From contig JBHGNT010000016.1 in assembly GCA_043228905.1 (NCBI GenBank), positions 10,106,001 through 10,170,000 of the forward strand: DNA of 64,000 nt, in the 5' to 3' direction. This document shows, piece by piece, positions 1 through 10,168 of this stretch; position 1 is the first letter of the stretch; every line of letters starts with the position of its first letter. This stretch comes from Azolla caroliniana (lineage: Eukaryota; Polypodiophyta). Under the pieces are notes generated by a model. The model worked only from the letters and a program-made list of their open reading frames with translations, was not told the origin of the DNA and ran no database searches. Position numbers and translations under genes: made by a program.

Positions 1-2
1 TA

Positions 3-860
3 CGGTTAGTTATTCAAATGCATCCGTCCCGATATCCCACCGATGCATCACGAGTGGGTTTAGTAGGCACGTTGTTAAATGGCTCAGCATTAGCATGGTT
101 CGCTCCGCTACTAGAAAAGGAATCTCCAGTACTAAATAATTTTGAAGAATTCATAAGTGAGTTTAAAGCATGTTTTGGAGATACTGACAGCATAAGGACT
201 GCAATCAACAAAATCCGGCGATTACGCCAAGGTGACCGTCCAGCCTCCGCATATGCTGCAGATTTCCGCCTACTCGCCGCCGATATCCCCTGGGATGATC
301 AAGCATTGATGGAGCAGTTCCGCTATGGTCTACGCAACGATGTCAAGGATTTACTCTTGACTTTCCCTGAAGAGCCAAAATCATTAACAGAAGCAATCAG
401 TCGAGCGGTCAGATGTGACAACCGCCTCTTCGAGCGACGTTCGGAACGACAATTTCAGATGCCGAGGGCAAGATCCGAGCCTACCTATGCCTCAATGGTA
501 GCGAAACCTTTTCAAAGGGAGTCACATAATGCGCCTCCAGTAAGTACTCCAACTCCAATGGAAATTGACACTACACGTCGTCGTGGGCCGCTATCGGAGG
601 AGGAAAAGCAACGACGCCGAACAAACCGATTATGCCTTTATTGCGGTGGACCAGGGCATATCGCGATAAACTGTCCCCATAGACCAAGAAGGCAGGTAAA
701 CCAAGTCATTGTTAGTTCTGACTATACTAAACCCGAGTCTATGTCAGTAGGAATCTCTGATAATCCTCATAGTCATAATAGTCCTAATAGTACTAATAGT
801 CCGAATCTCGCAAACAAATTTGATGTCCTTAGCCAATTAGAAGAAGAGTTAAACGACTAA
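3..860 (+). CDS. gag: Gyp-1 gag (capsid and nucleocapsid), 5' partial
   Basis: The frame is open from the first complete codon at position 3, so the true start is upstream of the window. About 285 codons are visible. The first two thirds look like a retrotransposon gag capsid region, with W, F and L motifs around an ALAWF-like segment. A CCHC zinc knuckle (C-x2-C-x4-H-x4-C, CLYCGGPGHIAINC) sits near nucleotides 631-672 and would bind genomic RNA. A Ser/Asn-rich tail precedes the stop at 858-860. The stop lies just downstream of a slippery heptamer, so most ribosomes would make Gag alone and a minority Gag-Pol. The capsid style recalls Sushi-like elements of fungi and fish. I make that comparison from memory. 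Confidence 0.88.
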   Translation, partial: RLVIQMHPSRYPTDASRVGLVGTLLNGSALAWFAPLLEKESPVLNNFEEFISEFKACFGDTDSIRTAINKIRRLRQGDRPASAYAADFRLLAADIPWDDQALMEQFRYGLRNDVKDLLLTFPEEPKSLTEAISRAVRCDNRLFERRSERQFQMPRARSEPTYASMVAKPFQRESHNAPPVSTPTPMEIDTTRRRGPLSEEEKQRRRTNRLCLYCGGPGHIAINCPHRPRRQVNQVIVSSDYTKPESMSVGISDNPHSHNSPNSTNSPNLANKFDVLSQLEEELND

Positions 861-899
861 GTCCAGCCAAAATAGGAGCCGTTTGGTTGGACAGCCCTA
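848..899 (+). promoter_or_regulatory. Predicted -1 ribosomal frameshift signal between gag and pol
   Basis: The heptamer G TTA AAC (848-854) is read in the gag frame as TTA AAC and fits the X-XXY-YYZ slippage rule. A 6-nt spacer (855-860, containing the gag stop) follows. Then 861-871 pairs with 882-892 in an 11-bp stem with one G-U pair and a 10-nt loop. Loop bases 873-876 (TAGG) can pair with 896-899 (CCTA) to make an H-type pseudoknot. A shift by -1 enters the pol frame exactly: GTT AAA then CGA. GTTAAAC is a known viral slippery sequence. Confidence 0.82.
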
Positions 900-3800
900 G
901 ATCTGTGCAGCCCATTAGTGGTTCCATTCCCTCTAAGCAAGTTAGTGATGTGTTCGTAGCCCAAGTAGCAGTTAGTACTAAAAGTACCCCTCCAGTACAT
1001 ACCTTAGCCCTTCTAGATTCCGGAGCTAATTCTTGCTTCATGGATAGGAATTTTGCCCGAGCTCATCAGATATCTCTCAGAAAGCTCCCATGTCCAGCCT
1101 CAGTAGTAGTCATTGATGGTCGTCCCATTGCTTCTGGTAATATCATAGAAGAGTCGGAACCCGTTAATATTGTCCTAGATAACTTAACATGTGTAGTATC
1201 ATTTAATATTATTAGTATTCCAGAACATCCCATAGTTTTAGGATTACCATGGTTCGAGTTACATAACCCAGACATAGATTGGAGGACAAGGGAAATCCGG
1301 TTGCGACAAACCCAAGGATCTACCCAGAAGGTTGCAACCATTTCGCTACGTCAGTTGCGTGAGGAAGGGCGCAAGGAGGAAATGTTTCTCTTCGCAATAT
1401 CAGTACAACCCTCCAGTACCACCAAAGAGGAGTCCACCGTTCAACTTCCCGAGAAGTATCGTCAGTATGCTGATGTGTTCGATAAAGTACAAGCCAACAC
1501 ACTTCCTCATCATCGGCCGTACGATTGCGCCATCGACTTACAACAGGGAAAAGAGCCGCCATGGGGGCCGATCTACAATTTGTCACCAACCGAGCTAGAA
1601 GTCCTTCGAGCCTATATAGAGGAGAATTTGGAGAACGGTTTCATTCGGCATTCGAAATCTCCAGCCGGCGCACCCATTTTCTTCGTCAAGAAAAAAGATG
1701 GCTCGCTTCGACTCGTTGTAGATTACCGTGGCTTGAATAAGGTCACAGTAAGAAATAGGTATGCTCTTCCCCTTATCTCAAGTCTTTTAGAACGGATCAA
1801 CGGTGCCAGGTTCTTCACGAAGATCGACTTACGAGGAGCCTATAACCTCGTACGGATCCGACCAGGAGATGAATGGAAGACCGCGTTTCGCACCAGATAT
1901 GGGCACTTCGAGTATACGGTCATGCCGTTCGGACTCACTAATGCGCCGGCAGTCTTCCAGCACATGGCGAATGATATATTTCGAGATCTCTTGGATGATT
2001 TTTTGATCATCTATTTGGATGATCTACTGGTTTATTCAAAGACCCAAGAAGAACATGATTCTCATGTACTATTAGTACTAAAACGACTTCGAGAACATGG
2101 TCTGTATGCAAAGTTAGAGAAATGTAGTTTCGGGTGCAACCAAGTGGAGTTTCTCGGCTATGTCATCTCCTCAGAAGGCATATCTATGGACCCAGCCAAG
2201 GTCAAAACGGTGATAGAATGGCACACTCCGCGTTCGGTGCGGGATGTGCAATGCTTCCTAGGCTTTGCAAATTTTTACCGGAAGTTCATACAAAATTACT
2301 CAAAAATTGTGCTGCCTCTCACACAGCTCACCAGGAAGGGACAATCATTCATTTGGTCTAAAGAGACGGACATGGCTTTCGAGAGTCTTAAGAAGGCGTT
2401 TACATCAGCTCCAATTTTAGGTCATGTGGATCCGGAAAAACCATTCATTATCGAAGCTGACGCATCGGATTTCGCATTGGGGAGCATTCTGTCACAACAG
2501 GGTAACGACGAGAAGCTACATCCTGTGGCTTTCCACTCCCGTAAGTTTGACGCCGCCGAAATCAACTACGAAATTCATGATAAAGAGCTATTAGCAATAG
2601 TTGATTCTTTTATGCAATGGAGGCATTTCCTGGAGGGATCTCCTCATCAGGTCACTGTATTCAGTGACCACAAGAACCTTGCCTACTTTCAAGATGCTCG
2701 TGTACTGAATCGACGTCAAGCTCGGTGGGCCCACTTCCTCACACGCTTCGACTTCAAAATTACATATCGTCCGGGGAAGCACCAAGGGAAGGCAGATGCA
2801 TTATCACGGCGTTCGTATCTAACACCACGTCCCGGTGAGCCAGCTTTCGATAACCAGAAGCAAGTAATCTTGGGTCCAGCACGACTGCAAGCAGCACAGG
2901 TCTTTGACATGCCCGTGGATTCCGACATTACCAATACTATACGTGAGGACTTGAAGACTGACGCTTTCGCCCAAGCTATACTAGCACAAATTGACCCCTC
3001 TCGAGCGTCATGTTCACAATCACAATCACCAGGTACGGATTATCGGCAATTCAAATACTGTGATGGATTACTCTTCTTTAAAGAACTTTTGTATGTTCCT
3101 AATGGTTCTTGCCGCCTTCGAGTAGTACAAAACTGCCATGACACATATACAGCAGGACATTTTGGTAGTACTAAAACATTAGATTTAGTACAACGATCAT
3201 TCTGGTGGCCCCGTATGCGACAATTTGTTGAAGATTTTGTTCGGACTTGCGATACATGCTGCAGAGCGAAAATGCCAAGACATCATCCATATGGTTTATT
3301 AGAACCATTACCAATTCCAAGCAAGCCATGGCAATCCATTGCTCTTGACTTCATTACAGATCTTCCAGTCTCTAAGGGATTCAGTGCGATTCTCACAGTG
3401 GTGGATCGATATACAAAGATGGCTCATTTCTTACCATGTACTAAAGAAATATCTAGTGAAGACACCGCCGAAATTGTCATGCGGGAAGTATGTCGGCATC
3501 ATGGACTCCCTGATAATATCATCAGCGATCGTGGACCCCAGTTTGTGTCAAAATTCTGGAAGCACCTTTTTAAAATGCTGAAGGTCACTTGTCACCTCTC
3601 CTCCGGCTACCACCCACAAACCGACGGTCAAGCTGAACGAACAAATCAAACACTGGAGCAGTATCTGCGGTGCTTTCTCAACTATCATCAGAATGACTGG
3701 GCAGATATTCTTCAGTTCGCCGAATTTGCCTATAATAACGCTATCCACGCATCGACTAAAGTCACGCCATTCTACGCTTATACAGGATATCATCCCCGGT

Positions 3801-4444
3801 GGTGTGTCCTTGAAACCCCAGAAGTGTCCACAAATCCTTGCGCGGAGGATCGTTTGGAGCGGTTACGCAAGATACAAGCGGATTTATCTACTCAACTCCA
3901 GCAAGCTCAACAATCACACAAGGACTACGCAGATCGTCATCGACTTCCATCCAGTTTTAACATTGGAGATCGGGTGTGGCTGCTACGACGACACATCAAG
4001 ACTACTCGTCCATGTGAGAAGTTGGATTATCGGCGATTAGGTCCTTTCCGTATTATCGGGAAGATTAATGATGTCGCTTTTCGTCTCGAGCTACCTCCGC
4101 AACTTCGGATACACCCGGTGTTTCATAGTTCTCTCCTCGAACCCTATCACGAGAGCACTATCCCAGGACGTACTATACAACCTCCACCTCCTATCGAGCT
4201 CGAAGATGGACCTGAGTATGAGGTCGCTGCCATCCTCGATTCCAAGATTGTTCGCAACAAGCTCTACTATCTAGTCGATTGGCTAGGATATAGTCCCAGC
4301 GAGCGTACTTGGGAACCGATCGAGAATGTGACCAATGCTCGTGCTCTTCTAGAAGACTTCCATCGACGATATCCCGAGAAACCGGGTCCTCAATCCAAAA
4401 CGACTCGTGAAACTCGTCGTTTTAAAGGGGGGATAGTGTCATAA
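854..4444 (+). CDS. pol: Gyp-1 pol polyprotein: protease, RT, RNase H, integrase, chromodomain
   Basis: The frame is open from 833 and has no ATG near its start, consistent with entry by -1 frameshifting. It encodes about 1196 residues. Landmarks, numbered from nucleotide 887: aspartic protease DSGA near residue 44; RT with catalytic YLDD at 376-379 (nt 2012-2023); RNase H with DASD near 524 and SDHKN near 593; integrase HHCC zinc finger near 750-790; the D-D-E core in DFITDLP, SDRGPQF and GQAERTNQ segments (about 820, 880, 915); a GPY/F-type module (RRLGPFRI); and a C-terminal chromodomain near 1110-1165 (YLVDWLGYSPSERTWEP). The chromodomain would direct integration to modified histones. The stop at 4442-4444 lies inside the first 8 bp of the 3' LTR. 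No disabling mutation is visible. Confidence 0.93.
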   Translation, partial: RLSPAKIGAVWLDSPRSVQPISGSIPSKQVSDVFVAQVAVSTKSTPPVHTLALLDSGANSCFMDRNFARAHQISLRKLPCPASVVVIDGRPIASGNIIEESEPVNIVLDNLTCVVSFNIISIPEHPIVLGLPWFELHNPDIDWRTREIRLRQTQGSTQKVATISLRQLREEGRKEEMFLFAISVQPSSTTKEESTVQLPEKYRQYADVFDKVQANTLPHHRPYDCAIDLQQGKEPPWGPIYNLSPTELEVLRAYIEENLENGFIRHSKSPAGAPIFFVKKKDGSLRLVVDYRGLNKVTVRNRYALPLISSLLERINGARFFTKIDLRGAYNLVRIRPGDEWKTAFRTRYGHFEYTVMPFGLTNAPAVFQHMANDIFRDLLDDFLIIYLDDLLVYSKTQEEHDSHVLLVLKRLREHGLYAKLEKCSFGCNQVEFLGYVISSEGISMDPAKVKTVIEWHTPRSVRDVQCFLGFANFYRKFIQNYSKIVLPLTQLTRKGQSFIWSKETDMAFESLKKAFTSAPILGHVDPEKPFIIEADASDFALGSILSQQGNDEKLHPVAFHSRKFDAAEINYEIHDKELLAIVDSFMQWRHFLEGSPHQVTVFSDHKNLAYFQDARVLNRRQARWAHFLTRFDFKITYRPGKHQGKADALSRRSYLTPRPGEPAFDNQKQVILGPARLQAAQVFDMPVDSDITNTIREDLKTDAFAQAILAQIDPSRASCSQSQSPGTDYRQFKYCDGLLFFKELLYVPNGSCRLRVVQNCHDTYTAGHFGSTKTLDLVQRSFWWPRMRQFVEDFVRTCDTCCRAKMPRHHPYGLLEPLPIPSKPWQSIALDFITDLPVSKGFSAILTVVDRYTKMAHFLPCTKEISSEDTAEIVMREVCRHHGLPDNIISDRGPQFVSKFWKHLFKMLKVTCHLSSGYHPQTDGQAERTNQTLEQYLRCFLNYHQNDWADILQFAEFAYNNAIHASTKVTPFYAYTGYHPRWCVLETPEVSTNPCAEDRLERLRKIQADLSTQLQQAQQSHKDYADRHRLPSSFNIGDRVWLLRRHIKTTRPCEKLDYRRLGPFRIIGKINDVAFRLELPPQLRIHPVFHSSLLEPYHESTIPGRTIQPPPPIELEDGPEYEVAAILDSKIVRNKLYYLVDWLGYSPSERTWEPIENVTNARALLEDFHRRYPEKPGPQSKTTRETRRFKGGIVS

Positions 4445-4729
4445 CTAGACTCGAACCCATAACCTTTTGTTACACGGGTCGAGACTTTACCATTAGGTTA
4501 TGAGTTGTAATTTGAAGGATATTATTTTCATTTAGGTTTTATTAGGAAATTGATGTATATTCCAGATTTCTCTGGAACATTCTAGAAACTTCAGGAGTAT
4601 TCCTGAAGACACTATAAAAGGAGGCGCAAGGCATTAGTTCGAACCAAATCGGTTCAACGCCAGTCTTAAGCCTTCTAACTACTGTTGTATATCTTCCGTC
4701 ATATAATACATATATCTTTCGCATCATCA

Positions 4730-4771
<42 letters not shown>

Positions 4772-4906
4772 TCACTCATTCCTTCTCTCAAAGTTCGACA
4801 CCTCTCATAGTACTAATCCTTCTCTGTCTTAGTACTATTCTCCAACAATAGTACTAATCCTTCTTTTAGTACTAATTCCTTCTCTGCCTTAATAGAGTTC
4901 CTGACA
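4437..4906 (+). repeat. Gyp-1 3' LTR
   Basis: It begins TGTCATAAC directly after a purine tract (4423-4434) and ends CTGACA. The 470-bp length matches a related solo LTR at 25842-26312 (471 bp). A TATA box (CTATAAAAG) lies at 4612-4620, so U3 covers roughly the first 200 bp. A (CT)n run at 4735-4767 sits in the transcribed part. Repeated AGTACTA words occur near the 3' end. The first 68 bp read on the antisense strand look tRNA-like (see findings). Confidence 0.85.
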
Positions 4907-4984
4907 GTTCCCTCATCCGGCTCGTCCAATCTAGGTCCTCTCGTTCTCATCCGGATCGCATCCGAAGGGACCGAAATCCGAACA
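4907..4984 (-). repeat. Cop-1 3' LTR, first 78 bp
   Basis: On the minus strand a polypurine tract (GAAGGGGGAA, plus-strand 4985-5003) is followed by TGTTCGGATTTCGG, the copia LTR start. The repeat stops at 4906/4907, where Gyp-1 has inserted. Confidence 0.75.
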
Positions 4985-5667
4985 AATTCCCCCTTCACTC
5001 CGGCATGGGATTTCTCGTTAATCCGATCGGTCTTCGACACATGTCCAGCTTGTCGGTTGAAAGCACCTTGGTCGGCATATTTGATCCGTTCTCCTTTATG
5101 TGGATCTTTGTCAGCACGAAGTCTTAATCTTCTACCTTCTCTCGGAGCTAGTGATATCTCCTCTGGATGTGCTTGGTCCTTGAATGGTAGGCCGCATTCT
5201 TCGCAAGGTGGATGGCACTTTGACTGTTGCAATAGAGTCGGAATTCCTCCTGCCAGATCCCTAGCTCTCCGATGAAGTCCTTCATCCAGATTATCTCCTT
5301 GCTTCCACAACTACCATGTACTCTGCTTCCGTTGTCAATAGTGCAATGAACTTCTACAACCTCGACTGCCATGACACAACCCCCCCCTGCATAAGTCATG
5401 AGATATCCGGATGTTGACCAGTTGGTATTCGCATCAGCCGACATATCCGAATCCATGAATCCGTCAAGTTGGGGTTTACCGGAGCCAAACCGGAGGCACA
5501 TACTCGAGGTGCCTTTCAGATACTGGAGTATCCACTTGACCGTGTTCAAGTGCTCTCTTCCCAGATTGCTCATGAACCGGCTGACAACTCCGATAGCATA
5601 TGCAATATCCAGCCGAGTGCACACCATTGCATACATTAGGCTTCTGACGACAGAGGCATATGGTATT
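4985..5667 (-). pseudogene. Cop-1 RNase H and RT C-terminus, degenerate
   Basis: Minus-strand frames contain copia landmarks: PYASVVRSLMYAMVCTRLDI, a YLKGT segment, STSGY, KEIIWMKDFIGELGI and SAIHLAKN, which belong to the end of copia RT and its RNase H. The usual DSD/DAD and TEAEY motifs are damaged, and at least one frameshift lies near 5340, where a C run interrupts the frame. The segment continues from the RT half at 7100 onward once the solo LTR at 5668-7099 is removed. It is a non-functional remnant. Confidence 0.8.
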
Positions 5668-5908
5668 TGTTGGGAAATCGGTCCCTCCAGATGGGATCCA
5701 GTTATGAATGAAGTGGACCCGGTGAGAACCGGAAAAGATCTGGAAATCGGATTGGACCAGAAATCGGATCGAACAGACTCAGTGAGAATTGGATGAGAAG
5801 ACATATTTGTAAATAGCCCTAAGTTCATATAAGTATAAATATGACTTAGGGCAATCACGTTGTAACGTTCTTGTCATATTGTTGTATGTGCATAATTGAT
5901 GTACTGAG

Positions 5909-6702
5909 AGAATTAGAATTAGAATTTTTATCGTCCATAAAGAGGCCAATTTTGACCTATGGGACCAGGGTATACATGTGTTCTTGATATATGTCTCCTT
6001 CCTAAGAAGGGGTATTCATATGTTGAAGCACAAAGTCTCTATGTGTTAATAAAGCATACACATATGAACTCAACCTTCTAGGTGGTGTCTTAAGTATGGA
6101 TCTTAAGTTATCACTCCCTCTTAGTATGTCAACATATCTTGAACGAATTGCACTATATATCGAGCATGTGAAGAGCAAGTGACATTCATCCCCTACCATG
6201 CCTTCATTGCATACTTTACATGTCTTCAAATTCGTTACATTTTGATACCATGATGCAACTTCAATACCTAACTTGTGAGATTGAGTGCGAAGTAGTGTAA
6301 GGGCTCTAAGAGCATTGCTACTCATATTGGTAATGAGATAAGGTTGGATACGATCAATAGACATTCTTGCTTTATATTGAGACCAACATTCAGGGTTGAT
6401 ATTTGCAATGTAGTATTCTAGCTTTGTCCTCTTAGCATCCTCCCACTTCATCCTTAATGATTCCACCAACCTTTCCTCAATCATTACATATTGCATAGCA
6501 TTGCCTGAAAGCTCTAAAAGATCATCCACACCCCATCTTCTAAACCATTTCTTTATTTCAACAACCCAACCAGATGAGAGAATCTTACTTTTATGATTCT
6601 TTTGTAGCTTACATCCAACATTCCAAGAAAGATGTGGTAATCGATGATTCGGCATATTCTTGACTTTTGTAATGTATTTATATACTTTTTGGAGTGCCAA
6701 TA
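5909..6702 (-). pseudogene. L-2, 3' fragment of a non-LTR retrotransposon (LINE) ORF2
   Basis: A 232-codon frame (6700-6002) aligns by eye with the C-terminal third of the L-1 LINE at 57000-57828: NHRLPHLSW, KSKILSSGW, KWFRRWG, and the CCHC-like motif C-x2-C...H...C (KTCKVCNEGMVGDECHLLFTC). RT is absent, so it is a 5'-truncated insertion, normal for LINEs. The 3' end shares GGTC-CATAGGTCA with L-1 and ends in a short repeat tail of ATTCTA units (plus-strand 5909-5926). Its frame is still open. Confidence 0.8.
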
Positions 6703-6762
6703 GAGAGATAGATAGATAGATAGATAGATTATATTATCGTCTTCGGAGGTCAAATATGACCT
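6703..6762 (-). mobile_element. L-3, extremely 5'-truncated LINE 3' end with GATA-type tail
   Basis: About 60 bp match the last bases of L-1 on the minus strand (GGTCATATTTGACCTCCGAA followed by GACGATAATATAATC), ending in a (TCTA)n tail seen as GATA repeats at 6706-6729. It abuts L-2. It is either a separate insertion or the 5' junction of a twin event. Confidence 0.7.
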
Positions 6763-6778
6763 AATAGAGAGAGAGAGA

Positions 6779-6813
<35 letters not shown>
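6763..6813 (+). repeat. (GA)n(CA)n microsatellite
   Basis: GA repeats at about 6763-6780 run directly into CA repeats to 6813, next to the LINE tail. Confidence 0.95.
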
Positions 6814-6816
<3 letters not shown>

Positions 6817-7099
6817 GCAATACTCTGTTGTAACCATCGGCTGGCGAAGATACAGAGCTCGAGGTCGTTGCCTCGGAGTCTCTGTTTTGTACCTTTCATA
6901 TATAGTGATAGTTAGGAGTCTGTGGGGTCCCGTGGTTTTTCCCATTTAGGGTTTGCCATGTAAACATCCTGTGTACTCTCTATTGTCTGTGTGTGTACCT
7001 GCGTTCACTCCCTACTTCCCATTTCTGTGTTTGATTCTCAGCGACAAGTGAATCAAGACTTGGTCGTAGCCGAGTAATATTCCGCGCATTATCTCATCA

Positions 7100-9640
7100 A
7101 TATCGTTGTCATATCCAACTTCTCTGCCTTTGTCTTCGGGCTTTGCTTTCCAGATAGCTTGCAGTTTGCCGGAAGTATAGATTCGACCGATTTTGCCTCC
7201 GACATGTTGAACTATTGAAGTAGCTTTGTCACGTACTTCTCCTTCTTCAACCGGTCTCGGATGATGTGCATCCCCTCTATCTTGCCAGACCCAAATCTTT
7301 CATTGAGAAGGTCTGGTTCAGGGCCTTCTTCAGCTTTCATAACTTGACTTGGTCTCATCCGACGATCAACATGTCGTCCACGTACAGGAGCAATATCAGG
7401 AAATCTCCTCCGTCAAATTTCTTCACAAACACACAACGATCAGCTTGCATTTTGTGGTACCCTTGATCGGTCATGAAGGAGTCGAACTTCTAGTACCATT
7501 GTCCGGGGGCTTGCTTCAATTTGTATAAGCTCTTCTTCAGCCAGCACACTAGATACTCCTTCCCTTTCTAATCAAATCCTTCCGATTGATGCATGTAGAT
7601 CTCTTCTTCAAGGTCACCATGTAGGAATGTCGACTTGACGTCCAGTTGCTCTACCTTGAGCTCCATGCTTGCAGCTATGCTCAATACCGTCCAGATGGAT
7701 GTCATCTTTCCAATTGGGGCAAAGTTCTCACCGAAATCCACACCTTTCTTCTGCTCAAAACCCTTCACTACGATCCGGGCCTTGTACCTCGGTGGATTTC
7801 TGGTGTCTCCCAGTTTTAGCTTGTACACCCACTTATTTCGAAGTGCCCTCTTTCCTTTCGGCAGCTGCGTCAATTCATATGTGTGGTTCTCATGGAGGGA
7901 ATCCATCTCATCTTGCATGGCACTTAACCACTTGCGGTTGTGATTGTCTATCTTTGCTTCCTCGAAGCTTTCCTTCTCCACCTCATCAGACAGCAATATG
8001 TGCTCTGCATCTGGAAATCTCTGGGGGGCTCTTCTCTCCCTGAGAGGGTATCTTCGTCATTGGTCTCCGGCAACCGATTCCTTCGTCTGTTCCTCATCTG
8101 AATCTGATTCAGGATCTTGTCCAGTTCCGATGTCTTCTTCCTATTCTTCTTCGGTCGGTTTGGTTTCTTGTCCAAATCCGGCCGGTTCATTGAGTGTCAA
8201 TCTGTTACCGGCTATCTTTCGGTTTTTAACCGAGTAGGTCCTTGTGTCCTCAAACCGATTTTCATTTGATGATCCAGAGTTCTTCACCTTCTTCTCCGAC
8301 TCCCAATTGGCAATGGTCCTATCTTCCATGAAGACTATATCCCGACTCCGAAACACCTTCTTGTCAACCAGATCCCATACTCGATATCCCAACTCATCAT
8401 CTTGTATCCAAGGAATATGCATGGCTGGGTCTTCAGATCCAACTTTGCTCTCTTTTCCTTTGCGACATGCACATATGCGAGACAACCAAACACGTTCAAA
8501 TGCCGGTAAGATACATCTATACCGATCCATACTTTCTGTGGTGAGTCTCCATCCAAGGGTGTTGAGGGTGATTTGTTTATCACATAGGTCGCCATCATCA
8601 GCGCCTCAGCCCAAAACTTCTTGGGTAACTTGGCATGTGCTAGCATGCTTCAGACTCTCTCCATTATGGTCCGATTCATCCATTCAGCTAGCCCATTCAA
8701 TTTCTGGCTTCTTCGGCATGGTAAATTCGAGCCAGATTCCCTTTGACTGGCAGTACTCCTCGAACTACCCCCGGTATTCTCCTCCGTTATCTGCTCAAAC
8801 CGCCTTCACCTTCTAGCCGGTTTCTCTTTCCACTCTCGCGTGGAGCTCCTTGAAGACAGACAACACCTGATCCTTTCTCTTCAATGGTGAGACCCACAGC
8901 TTCCGGTTGTGGTCGTCAATGAACGTCACGAGGTACTGCGATCCGGCATGTGACTTCGTGTCCACTTGACACACATTGGTATGCACCAACTCTAGTGGTG
9001 CATTCTGTCTCATTGGTGGTCTTGACCGGAAGGAGGTTTGGTTTTTGCTTGCCGGGGAAGCAATCGGTGCACTTCTCAAGTTGCACGTCTTTCACCTCCG
9101 GAATGAGGTTATCTTTGGCAAGTCTTCTCATTCCCATTTTGGCTCATGTGACACAGTCTCTTGTGACACAGCTCATCAACAATGTCGGATGCTACGTTCA
9201 CTTCTTCCCAGCATATTCAGGCAGGCATTAGATACAACGTGTTGATCTTTCGGGCTCGAGCCAGAATCAAGCTTCCCTTGCTAAACTTCATGACTCCGTT
9301 CCGGATGCTACCCGTGTAACCTTCATCATCTAGCCGACCGGCTGATATTAGGTTCAAATGAACCTCCGGAACATGTCAGACGTCTTTCAACAGGAATTTG
9401 CATCCAGTTGATGTTGTCAACAACACATCTCCTATGCCGACAATTCGGCATGTACCTTCATTCCCCATCAGGACATAACCGTGATCTCCGACTATGTAGG
9501 ATGAGAATCATTTCCAGTCCGGCGTCAAATGGAACAACGCTCCGGAATCAACATCCCACGTTGTCTCATCACTGACACGGTTTAACTCATTCTCCTCGAT
9601 AATGAGCATTAGTTCTTCTTCACTTGTCACAATTGTCGAC
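7100..9640 (-). pseudogene. Cop-1 pol: protease, integrase and RT N-terminus, degenerate
   Basis: Minus-strand landmarks in order: protease DVDSGA near 9550; integrase zinc region and QLEKCTDC near 9080; integrase core with FIDDHNRKLW (about 8910) and RVWSRICA/GCLAYVHVAKEKRAKLDL (8480); a linker with NEPAGFGQETKP; then RT with MQDEMDSLHENHTYELTQLP, YKARIVVKGFEQKKGVDF and QLDVKSTFLHGDLEEEIYM (7996-7568). The RT box LLLYVDDMLIVG lies near 7370-7395. This order (PR-INT-RT-RH) defines Ty1/copia. The frame is cut by several stops and shifts (for example near 8820 and 9240), so no functional product is expected. Confidence 0.85.
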
Positions 9641-10156
9641 GTTCCCTTCTAATCCGAGCGTCTCCGGTTCAAACTCTTCTTCGAATCAGTACTGTTGATC
9701 CCTTTCTCTTTCCGGAAATGCCGAATTGTCGGGTGAGATACTTCGAGCGAAGTTGTTTTATTTATGAATCCCTTAAATGCATTCATGTGCTCTGCCATGC
9801 TGGATCCGTCCTGGTACCAGAGTCTCACTAACTTCTGGAATACCGAAACCCGATTAAGACAGTTTTACTCTCCAACATAGTGCTAATCTTCCCCCAGAGC
9901 ACATGAGCTTTACTTTCTTCATTGAAGTTGTTATATAGGCTCATGTCGATGAAGCACCGGATGTATGCCATTGTCTTCATGTGCATCACCTCCCATGTTG
10001 TGGCATCGATCTTGTCTGGTTTCTTGTCCCCGAACTATACCGGCAGCCAGAGATCTTTGACCACGAGCATGTCCCTCATCTTCGACTTCCACACTGGGTA
10101 GTTGGAGCTGGTGAGCTTGAACATGTCGTCGAATGATTCTTCCAATTCCTTTGTTC
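9641..10156 (-). pseudogene. Cop-1 gag, degenerate
   Basis: Minus-strand sequence after the PBS encodes copia gag-like pieces: FDDMFKLTSSNYPVWKSKMR, RDMLVVKDLWLPV and ATTWEVMHMKTMAYI. These parallel the better preserved Cop-2 gag at 30290-29973. No long frame survives. Confidence 0.7.
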
Positions 10157-10168
10157 GCTCTGATACCA
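10157..10168 (-). other. Cop-1 primer binding site (initiator tRNA-Met)
   Basis: The minus strand reads TGGTATCAGAGC, the standard copia primer site complementary to initiator tRNA-Met, immediately after the LTR end. Confidence 0.88.

Larger units (their letters stand above)
1..4906 (+). mobile_element. Gyp-1, Ty3/gypsy chromovirus, 5' end outside window
   Basis: Seen: an open gag frame running in from the window edge, a pol frame with protease, reverse transcriptase, RNase H, integrase and chromodomain in that order, a purine run just before 4437, and a terminal repeat ending at 4906. PR-RT-RH-INT order with a C-terminal chromodomain defines Ty3/gypsy chromoviruses. The right edge is supported by TGTCAT/CTGACA LTR termini and by resumption at 4907 of the antisense copia LTR (Cop-1). 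The 5' LTR and the left target-site copy lie outside the window. No stop or frameshift breaks the visible reading frames, so this is one of the youngest insertions here. Confidence 0.93.
5668..7099 (+). repeat. Solo copia LTR inserted in Cop-1 pol, itself interrupted by LINE pieces
   Basis: It starts TGTTGGGAAATCGG and ends CATCA. The part at 6820-7099 (AGCTCGAGGTCGTTGCCT, TTTTTCCCATTTAGGG) matches the U5 side of the Cop-1 and Cop-2 LTRs. Removing it restores the copia junction KLDMTTI/PYAS. Flanks GTATT (5663-5667) and ATATC (7100-7104) look like a mutated 5-bp target duplication. The region between about 5909 and 6813 is LINE and microsatellite sequence that landed in the LTR. Confidence 0.65.

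Noticed and set aside
7948-8816. Plus-strand frames opposite Cop-1 integrase and RT
   Set aside because: They are antisense shadows of a recognisable copia pol on the minus strand.
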